Shown: in pieces, positions 1 through 4,499 of the stretch | Layout: every line of letters begins with the position of its first letter | Position numbering within the stretch: position 1 is the first letter of the stretch | Assembly: GCA_023264315.1 (NCBI GenBank) | Contig: JALQST010000183.1 | Coordinates: 1-6,537, forward strand | Source of the DNA: Nodosilinea sp. BSH.14 | GTDB lineage: Bacteria; Cyanobacteriota; Cyanobacteriia; Phormidesmidales; Phormidesmidaceae | DNA length: 6,537 bases | Reading direction: 5' to 3' | Notes under the pieces: model-generated | What the model was told of the DNA's origin: nothing | Seen by the model: the letters and a program-made list of their open reading frames with translations, nothing else | Database searches by the model: none | Program-made: the position numbers and the translations under genes

Positions 1-1
1 C

Positions 2-742
2 ACGACCGAGGCTTTGCAACAACTACTGCGCCCCGATCAGCGGCCTACTCTGCGGCTAGCCCTGATGAGCAGTAGTTTCCTCTATCTGGCGATGGCACTG
101 CTGTTTGTGGCCATTGCCAGCATTCCCGCCGGGGTGGCCACGGTTCTATTCTTTATGCACCCCGTGATTACCGGATTGCTAGCCTGGGTGGTGTTTGGCA
201 GTCGGCCTAGTCGGTTGCGGCTGGCGGTGACGGCGGGGGTGATGCTGGGCAGTTTGCTGGTGGTGCCCCATGTGGCCGGAAAGGGTGCTGGTGCCATGGG
301 TCTAGGGGTGGGAGCCGCCCTAGGGGCGAGTGTGGGCTATTCCCTTCAGGGGGTACAGGCCCAGATCTGTTTTCGCCAACTCCACCCGGTACCCTTCACC
401 CTGATTAATTTTGCCGTCATGGCTTTCTGGTCTACCCTCAGCCTGTTCTTGATCCAGATTGACGTCTCGCCGCAGCAGTGGGGACTGCTATGGGGAATCA
501 GTGTCATCACCGCAGGGCTCACGTTGCTGGGGCAGCTTTGCTACAACGTGGGCATTCACCTCGTTCGGGCGGCCTCCATGTCCATCGTGGCGGTCAGCAA
601 TCCCGTGTTAACCGTCATCCTGGCCTGGTTGCTCTTACAGGAAAGCCTCCAGGGACGACAAATTTTTGGCATGGTGCTGGTCGTCGTCAGCATTGTGGCC
701 CTCAGCCAAGATCACCCCCGCGAAAACGCCTCAAAGGCTTAG
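2..742 (+). CDS. EamA/DMT-family membrane transporter, 5'-truncated by the window edge
   Basis: Predicted inner-membrane permease of the drug/metabolite transporter superfamily (EamA type); the substrate cannot be read from the sequence. The frame is open from base 2 and ends at TAG 740-742, giving about 246 residues. I count roughly eight hydrophobic segments, including LALMSSSFLYLAMALLF near residue 18, PAGVATVLFFMHPVITGLL near 41 and a C-terminal pair around SNPVLTVILAWLLLQE and IFGMVLVVVSIVAL. EamA proteins usually have ten helices in two repeats of five, so about two N-terminal helices are missing and the true start lies left of the window. The TTG at 14 is not a credible start because it would leave the first repeat incomplete. 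The motif AVSNPVLTVILAWLLLQE is typical of the end of the second EamA repeat. The family call is firm; the specific function is unknown. Confidence 0.88.
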   Translation, partial: TTEALQQLLRPDQRPTLRLALMSSSFLYLAMALLFVAIASIPAGVATVLFFMHPVITGLLAWVVFGSRPSRLRLAVTAGVMLGSLLVVPHVAGKGAGAMGLGVGAALGASVGYSLQGVQAQICFRQLHPVPFTLINFAVMAFWSTLSLFLIQIDVSPQQWGLLWGISVITAGLTLLGQLCYNVGIHLVRAASMSIVAVSNPVLTVILAWLLLQESLQGRQIFGMVLVVVSIVALSQDHPRENASKA

Positions 743-995
743 GTTACAACGGGTGGATCGAGGGTGAAAGACGCGGATCCCCAGGGGGGGAAAATTAGGG
801 GCCATCCTGAGTTCCCGGAGTTCTCCCTGGGAGTGTCCCCCAGGGGCGGTATAGTGGCAGAATTGGAAAGCGGTGGGCCAAGTCGGCACGTCCCCAGCAT
901 GGGGCAGGGGTAAACTCCGGGGCATCTGGTGATAACCTTTAGCCGGTTGCCCGCTGTCCATTCCTTTGCAGACCTAGGAGCGTATCGACATCACC
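743..995. other. Transporter-fabZ intergenic region with GC-rich short inverted repeats
   Basis: This 253-base gap holds no convincing coding sequence. CCCCAGGGG occurs twice (779-787 and 838-846). A perfect 7-bp inverted repeat, CCCTGGG (825-831) and CCCAGGG (839-845), encloses a 7-base loop, and CCCC-AGCAT-GGGG (892-904) is a further small hairpin. A TATAGT hexamer lies at 850-855. The region could contain the transporter terminator, the promoter for fabZ-lpxA-lpxB and a structured leader, but none of these is proven by the sequence. Confidence 0.5.
827..855 (+). promoter_or_regulatory. Possible sigma70-type promoter for fabZ-lpxA-lpxB
   Basis: TATAGT at 850-855 matches the -10 consensus at five of six positions. 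CTGGGA at 827-832 is a weak -35 (three of six) at a 17-base spacing. A transcript starting near 862 would carry a leader of about 134 bases before fabZ. The -35 element lies inside the 825-845 inverted repeat, which could be an operator or only chance in GC-rich DNA. Confidence 0.3.
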
Positions 996-1526
996 GTGAT
1001 TGAAGCCACTTCCCCCAGTCCCCTCACAGCGGTTGCCAGCGGTAGCGCCAGTCCGGCGGCGGATGCCCCCAATTCGGCTCAGCCCCTGATTAAAACCACC
1101 TACACCACGGAAGAAATCCAGGCCCTATTGCCCCACCGCTATCCCTTTGCCCTGGTGGATCGGATTCTTGACTATGTGCCGGGGAAGCGGGCCACGGGGC
1201 TGAAAAATGTCACCTTTAACGAGCCCCATTTTCAGGGACATTTTCCGGGACGACCCCTCATGCCGGGGGTGTTGATTGTGGAGGCCATGGCCCAGGTGGG
1301 CGGCGTGGTGCTCAGCCAAATTGAGGGCGTTGAGGGGCTGTGTGTTTTTGCCGGCATTGATAAAGTGCGGTTTCGGCGGCCCGTGGTTCCTGGCGACCAG
1401 TTGATCATGACCGTGGAACTGCTGGCCATCAAACGGATGCGCTTTGGCAAAATGGTCGGACGGGCAGAGGTAGACGGCCAGCTCGCCTGTGAGGGAGAGT
1501 TGATGTTTTCCGTCGTGGATCGATAA
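996..1526 (+). CDS. fabZ: (3R)-hydroxyacyl-[acyl-carrier-protein] dehydratase FabZ
   Basis: Cytosolic hot-dog-fold dehydratase that removes water from 3-hydroxyacyl-ACP to give trans-2-enoyl-ACP in fatty acid elongation. It competes with LpxA for the 3-hydroxyacyl-ACP pool, which explains why the genes are linked. The 176-residue protein carries LPHRYPF (45-51), GHFPGRPLMPG (81-91) with the expected catalytic His82, and VLIVEAMAQ with catalytic Glu96, 14 residues on as in characterised FabZ proteins. RFRRPVVPGDQL (125-136) is also typical. Residues 1-35 are a low-complexity Ala/Ser/Pro-rich extension, so the protein is longer than the usual length of about 145-160. The start is GTG 996; an in-frame stop at 975-977 leaves little room upstream. 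AGGAG at 976-980 is a Shine-Dalgarno-like site at a long 15-base spacing, so the exact start is less sure than the function. Confidence 0.96.
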   Translation: MIEATSPSPLTAVASGSASPAADAPNSAQPLIKTTYTTEEIQALLPHRYPFALVDRILDYVPGKRATGLKNVTFNEPHFQGHFPGRPLMPGVLIVEAMAQVGGVVLSQIEGVEGLCVFAGIDKVRFRRPVVPGDQLIMTVELLAIKRMRFGKMVGRAEVDGQLACEGELMFSVVDR

Positions 1527-1624
1527 TCCGCCACGATGCGGTGATCGTCTTCGCTGGGTGACGACGGTAGGGCCAAGTGCCACTGTCCATTCGAGTTTGT
1601 TTGTTGATTTCCGTGCTGGCTTCT

Positions 1625-1629
1625 GGAGG
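1625..1629 (+). promoter_or_regulatory. Shine-Dalgarno site that fixes the TTG start of lpxA
   Basis: GGAGG lies seven bases before TTG 1637. This spacing is ideal, and it favours the TTG over the in-frame GTG at 1577, which would add 20 residues that do not look like LpxA. Confidence 0.75.
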
Positions 1630-1636
1630 CAAGTCG

Positions 1637-2476
1637 TTGACTACTACGCTGATTCACCCCACCGCCGTGATCCACAGCGGGGCCGGTCTCCATCCAACCG
1701 TGAAAGTTGGCCCCTATGCGGTGATTGGCGAACACGTTACCATTGGCCCCGGATCGGAGATTGGAGCCCATGTGGTGATTGATGGCCACACCACCATCGG
1801 GGCCAACAATCGGATTTATCCCGGTGCGGCCATTGGCCTAGAACCCCAAGACCTCAAGTATGACGGGGCCACCACCCAGGTGGAGATTGGCGATCACAAT
1901 TTGATTCGCGAATACGTCACCATCAACCGCCCCACCACCCCCGATGTGGTGACGCGCCTGGGTAGCCACAATTTGTTAATGGCCTACGCCCACGTGGCCC
2001 ACAACTGCATCCTGGAAGATCAGGTTGTCCTAGCAAACTCCGTGGCCCTAGCAGGGCATGTCCACGTGGAGTCCTGGGCGCGGATCAGTGGCCTGGTGGG
2101 GGTGCATCAGTTTGTCCACATTGGCCGCTATGCCTACATTGGGGGTCTCAGCCGCATTGACCGCGATGTGCCCCCCTTCACCATGGTGAACGGCAACCCG
2201 GCTCTCGTGCGTGGGCTCAACCAAGTGGGTTTACAGCGGGCGGGCCTCGCCGACCAAAACGACGGTGAAGACTATCGCCAACTCAAGCAAGCCTATCGTC
2301 TGGTCTACCGTTCCGGGGAAGCCCTCGCCAGCGCCCTCGACAAGCTGGAGCAATGGCAGGATAACGACCTTGTCCGCCACTTCAGCCAGTTTCTCAGGGT
2401 CTCCTCCGAGCAGCCCGACCGCCGGGGAGCCACCCCCAGCCGCAAACGTCCCAGCCGTTCCACCGAGGTCGACTAG
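1637..2476 (+). CDS. lpxA: Acyl-[ACP]--UDP-N-acetylglucosamine O-acyltransferase LpxA
   Basis: First enzyme of lipid A synthesis: it transfers a 3-hydroxyacyl chain from ACP to the 3-OH of UDP-GlcNAc in the cytosol. From TTG 1637 the protein has 279 residues (E. coli LpxA has 262) and begins MTTTLIHPTAVIHSGA, a classic LpxA N-terminus. Hexapeptide repeats of the left-handed beta-helix run through about residues 5-180 (for example VGPYAVIG, VTIGPGSEIG). AYAHVAHNC places the catalytic base at His122, matching E. coli His125. HQFVHIG (157-163) and RDVPPF (176-181) are also typical. The helical C-terminal part contains LVYRSG. The final 24 or so residues are a polar, basic tail absent from E. coli. 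The gene lies 110 bases after fabZ and two bases before lpxB, so it is almost surely cotranscribed with lpxB. Confidence 0.97.
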   Translation: MTTTLIHPTAVIHSGAGLHPTVKVGPYAVIGEHVTIGPGSEIGAHVVIDGHTTIGANNRIYPGAAIGLEPQDLKYDGATTQVEIGDHNLIREYVTINRPTTPDVVTRLGSHNLLMAYAHVAHNCILEDQVVLANSVALAGHVHVESWARISGLVGVHQFVHIGRYAYIGGLSRIDRDVPPFTMVNGNPALVRGLNQVGLQRAGLADQNDGEDYRQLKQAYRLVYRSGEALASALDKLEQWQDNDLVRHFSQFLRVSSEQPDRRGATPSRKRPSRSTEVD

Positions 2477-2478
2477 GG

Positions 2479-3690
2479 ATGGGGGAACCAACGGCGACAT
2501 TTGGCCCCCCTCGGCGTATCTTTATCAGCACTGGGGAAGTATCCGGCGACCTCCAGGGGGCGCTCTTGGCCACGGCCCTGCGCCAAGAGGCCGCTGAACG
2601 AGGTATGAACATTGCGATTACGGGCCTTGGTGGCCCCCGCATGGCCCAGGCCGGGGTAGACCTGGTGGGTGACACCACCACCATCGGCTCCGTGGGTATT
2701 TTCGAGGCGCTGCCCTACCTGCTGCCCACCCTGCAGCTTCAGCGACGGGCCAAACAAGTGCTGCTGGCCCAACCCCCCGATGCCGTCGTGCTGATTGACT
2801 ACATGAACCCCAACCTAGCCATGGGGGAATTTCTGCGGCAGTCGCTCCCCCAGGTGCCAATTACCTACTACATTGCCCCCCAGCAGTGGGTGTGGGCCTT
2901 CTCCGAAAAAGACAGCCAAAAGCTGGTGCGCTACAGCGACCAAATGCTGGCCATTTTCCCCGCCGAGGCCGACTACTACCAGCGGTTTGGGGCCAAGGTG
3001 TCCTGGGTGGGCCATCCCCTGCTGGATCGCTACCCGGTGCCGCCAGATCGCCAATCCGCCCGTCAACGCCTGGGCCTAGGAGCCGATCAAACCATCGTCA
3101 CCCTGCTGCCCGCCTCCCGTCGCCAGGAGGTGAAATACCTGCTGCCCACCCTGATCCAGGCGGCGAAAATGATCCAGCAACAGTGCCCCGATGTTCTGTT
3201 TTTGCTGCCCGTTTCCTCGGCGGAACTACAACCCGCCTTTGAGCGAGCCCTCGCCCAGGCCCAGCTACCGGGCCGATTGGTGACGCCCACCGCCGCCTAT
3301 CAGCCCACCGACGCCATCGCTGCCGCCGATGTAGCCATTACCAAATCCGGCACCGCCAACCTAGAAATTGCCCTGATGAACGTACCTCAGGTGGTGGCCT
3401 ACCGCCTCAACCCCCTCAGCGCCCGCATCGCCTACTACCTGCTCAACTTCAAGGTGCCCTACGTGTCGCCTGTAAACCTGGCGGTGAACCAAGCCATCGT
3501 GCCGGAATTTTTGCAGTGGGAAGCCATCCCCGAAGCCCTAGCCACGGCGGCGCTGGATCTGCTGCAAAATCCCGACCATCGCCAAGCGATGCTGTCGGGC
3601 TATGCCCTGCTGCGCCAAACCCTCGGGGAACCTGGAGCCTGTCGGCGGGCAGCGGCCCAAATTTTGGATCAAGCCTTAGCCCAGGCTTAG
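2479..3690 (+). CDS. lpxB: Lipid-A-disaccharide synthase LpxB
   Basis: Glycosyltransferase of family GT19 that joins UDP-2,3-diacylglucosamine and 2,3-diacylglucosamine 1-phosphate (lipid X) into the tetraacyl disaccharide at the cytoplasmic membrane. The 403-residue protein (E. coli has 382) shows FISTGEVSGDLQGA (15-28), IDYMNPNL (106-113) with the likely essential Asp107, YIAPQQWVWA (131-140), VGHPLLD (177-183), LPASR (210-214), KSGTANLE (289-296) and PYVSPVNL (327-334). LPASR stands where E. coli has LPGSR; I take this as a lineage variant, not damage. The ATG at 2479 follows the lpxA stop by two bases, so translational coupling is likely; only a weak GAGG (2465-2468) precedes it. About ten residues before RRIFIST are an extra N-terminal tail. 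The reading frame is intact and ends at TAG 3688-3690. Confidence 0.97.
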   Translation: MGEPTATFGPPRRIFISTGEVSGDLQGALLATALRQEAAERGMNIAITGLGGPRMAQAGVDLVGDTTTIGSVGIFEALPYLLPTLQLQRRAKQVLLAQPPDAVVLIDYMNPNLAMGEFLRQSLPQVPITYYIAPQQWVWAFSEKDSQKLVRYSDQMLAIFPAEADYYQRFGAKVSWVGHPLLDRYPVPPDRQSARQRLGLGADQTIVTLLPASRRQEVKYLLPTLIQAAKMIQQQCPDVLFLLPVSSAELQPAFERALAQAQLPGRLVTPTAAYQPTDAIAAADVAITKSGTANLEIALMNVPQVVAYRLNPLSARIAYYLLNFKVPYVSPVNLAVNQAIVPEFLQWEAIPEALATAALDLLQNPDHRQAMLSGYALLRQTLGEPGACRRAAAQILDQALAQA

Positions 3691-3696
3691 CCGCTG

Positions 3697-3711
3697 AATC
3701 CGCACCGGATT
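3697..3711 (+). terminator. Short hairpin directly after lpxB
   Basis: AATCCG-CAC-CGGATT is a perfect 6-bp stem with a three-base loop starting six bases after the lpxB stop. No T-run follows, so intrinsic termination is uncertain; it may instead stabilise the 3' end of the mRNA. Confidence 0.3.
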
Positions 3712-3744
3712 GACGATACTGACCCGGTATCCTTGTTATCCAGC

Positions 3745-3773
3745 TTGGGAACCCCGAAGGCCCCTGGTATGCT
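3745..3773 (+). promoter_or_regulatory. Possible promoter reading into the gene-free region
   Basis: TTGGGA (3745-3750, four of six) and TATGCT (3768-3773, four of six) are separated by 17 bases, and TG at 3765-3766 gives an extended -10. No gene follows on this strand, so if active it would make a noncoding RNA starting near 3780. Confidence 0.3.
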
Positions 3774-3804
3774 GTCTAGTCTGCTGATGACAATCGATGG
3801 GGAA

Positions 3805-3891
3805 GGGGGGGAGGCTCTTGTTCTACCGTGCAAGCTCCGAGCGCTTTAGGGGGCATCCAGAGTCACTCCTGGGTCTATTTTCGACTCCCCC
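3805..3891 (+). ncRNA. Foldable GC-rich segment, candidate small RNA
   Basis: A run of seven G (3805-3811) starts a segment whose end, CTCCCCC (3885-3891), can pair with GGGGGAG (3807-3813). Inside, GGAG plus CTTG (3810-3820, with a three-base bulge) pairs with CAAGCTCC (3831-3838). ATCCAG (3855-3860) pairs with CTGGGT (3869-3874, one wobble). Alternatively GGGGG (3849-3853) can pair with CCCCC (3887-3891) around that inner hairpin, so two exclusive folds exist. It is not SRP RNA, tmRNA, RNase P RNA or tRNA: the diagnostic conserved sequences are missing. It could be repeat debris and not an RNA gene. Confidence 0.25.
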
Positions 3892-3897
3892 AACATA

Positions 3898-3929
3898 CAA
3901 GGGTGCATTCGCGGCCCCGTCATGCCTTG
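3898..3929. repeat. Degenerate palindromic repeat unit 1
   Basis: CAAGG (3898-3902) and CAT (3906-3908) can pair with ATG (3922-3924) and CCTTG (3925-3929), an 8-bp stem with a three-base bulge. The unit shares GGTGCATT (3902-3909) with the second unit about 110 bases downstream. It resembles the dispersed intergenic palindromes common in filamentous cyanobacteria; that comparison is from memory. Confidence 0.4.
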
Positions 3930-4012
3930 CCCCTGCAGGTACCCCCTTGGCCGCAATGCCCCCCTCGGTCACCCCGCGCCCCACCCATGGCGGTTTTTTA
4001 TGGCTTGGCTTT

Positions 4013-4060
4013 GGTGCATTGCTTCGCGTTGGTGTTAGCCTCGCCTTGGCGTTATGCACC
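4013..4060. repeat. Degenerate palindromic repeat unit 2
   Basis: GGTGCAT (4013-4019) and ATGCACC (4054-4060) are perfect inverted arms around a 34-base centre. The centre contains the small palindrome CGCC-TT-GGCG (4042-4051) and is followed by CTACG. The overall pattern, with TTCGCGTTGG, TTAGC and GGCGTT inside, looks like a decayed copy of the GGTGCGTTA...TAACGCACC family of dispersed cyanobacterial repeats. No transposase or target duplication is visible. Confidence 0.5.
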
Positions 4061-4078
4061 CTACGTCTCTGAGAATTG

Positions 4079-4095
4079 CTAGGTCTCTGACCTGC
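4079..4095 (-). terminator. Hairpin just past the end of the small minus-strand gene
   Basis: AGGTC (4081-4085) and GACCT (4089-4093) are perfect arms with a three-base loop. On the minus strand the stem extends to GCAGGTC/GACCT-A-GC with one bulge. It begins two bases after the gene's stop codon. No T-run follows. It lies between convergent genes and could act on either strand. Confidence 0.35.
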
Positions 4096-4096
4096 C

Positions 4097-4378
4097 CTAG
4101 TCGATGCGTTCAATTTGCCAGAGAATTTGATTACCTTCGCGGCGAACACGGGAAACCGACCAATTGCGCCAGTGCCAAAGTTCCCCCCGGCTGGTGACGG
4201 CGCTGGCGTTAACGTCCATCAAATCGGCCAGCTCAGAACTGGTAATGAGATAGCCTTGCTTAGCGATTTCATCGGCAATTTGTAGGGTTTCGAGGGCATT
4301 ACGTAGGGTTTCTACCCTTTCCTGACGGGGTAGGAGTTCTGAATGATCGCTAGGAAGGGAAGCGCCGGAATCCGCCAT
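4097..4378 (-). CDS. Small conserved cyanobacterial-type protein with HTH-like segment
   Basis: A 93-residue soluble protein I cannot name. Residues 1-20 are polar and probably disordered. Residues 22-42 look helical (ETLRNALETLQIADEIAK). The segment LITSSELADLMDVNASAVTSRG (44-65) has the shape of a helix-turn-helix: a first helix SSELADLM, a turn at DVN and a second helix SAVTSRG. A tryptophan-rich part follows (Trp68, Trp70, Trp73), then SRVRREGNQILWQIERID, which could be the strands of a small winged-helix fold. DNA or nucleic acid binding is inferred from shape only; I recall similar proteins in cyanobacteria but no established function. The start is the ATG at 4376-4378. No Shine-Dalgarno is evident, but a good -10 box lies about 30 bases upstream. 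It ends at TAG 4097-4099, convergent with lpxB. Confidence 0.82.
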   Translation of the reverse strand: MADSGASLPSDHSELLPRQERVETLRNALETLQIADEIAKQGYLITSSELADLMDVNASAVTSRGELWHWRNWSVSRVRREGNQILWQIERID

Positions 4379-4407
4379 GGTAGAAATCGTTTTAGAGATG
4401 AGAAGCT

Positions 4408-4436
4408 ATAATAGATTTTAACCTCTTCCATCAGGA
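4408..4436 (-). promoter_or_regulatory. Likely promoter of the small HTH-like gene
   Basis: On the minus strand TATTAT (4413 to 4408) lies in an AT-rich patch that contrasts with the GC-rich surroundings, about 30 bases before the start codon. The hexamer at the 17-base spacing (TCCTGA, 4436-4431) is a poor -35, so the promoter may depend on an activator. The plus strand also shows TATAAT at 4407-4412, but it lacks a -35 and a gene to serve. Confidence 0.4.
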
Positions 4437-4447
4437 TCCGACATACG

Positions 4448-4459
4448 TTGTCCGAACAA
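4448..4459. promoter_or_regulatory. Palindrome TTGT-N4-ACAA upstream of the small gene
   Basis: TTGTCCGAACAA has perfect 4-base arms around four central bases. It lies about 35 bases upstream of the minus-strand -10 box, a position that suits an activator or autoregulator site. It does not match the cyanobacterial LexA or NtcA consensus as I know them. Short palindromes arise by chance, so this is tentative. Confidence 0.2.
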
Positions 4460-4499
4460 ATTATCGTGTCTTCGTATTGAATGTGCGGGTTACGCCCCA

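Larger units (their letters stand above)
3691..4096. other. Gene-free convergent region between lpxB and the small HTH-like gene
   Basis: No open frame here looks like a real protein: the candidates are short, unlike any family I recognise, and run through palindromic repeats. The stretch contains a small hairpin after lpxB, a promoter-like pair, a foldable GC-rich segment, two degenerate palindromic repeat units and a hairpin just past the end of the minus-strand gene. Each is listed separately. Confidence 0.6.

Noticed and set aside
731..961. Minus-strand open frame of 76 codons between the transporter gene and fabZ
   Set aside because: No family resemblance, no ribosome binding site and overlap with GC-rich hairpins.
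1577..1636. In-frame upstream extension of LpxA from GTG 1577
   Set aside because: The added residues (MPLSIRVCLLISVLASGGKS) do not resemble LpxA, and GGAGG sits exactly before TTG 1637.
3805..3891. Identity as SRP RNA or a long-variable-arm tRNA
   Set aside because: Length and closing stem fit loosely, but the GGAAGG SRP loop sequence and the tRNA T-loop GTTCGANTC are absent.
3745..4060. CRISPR array or phage attachment site in the gene-free region
   Set aside because: There are only two diverged palindromic units with no regular spacers, and no integrase or tRNA nearby.
3797..4149. Overlapping small open frames on both strands between lpxB and the small HTH-like gene
   Set aside because: They run through palindromic repeats, are rich in Pro, Arg and Ser as expected of GC-rich noncoding frames, and show no recognisable family.
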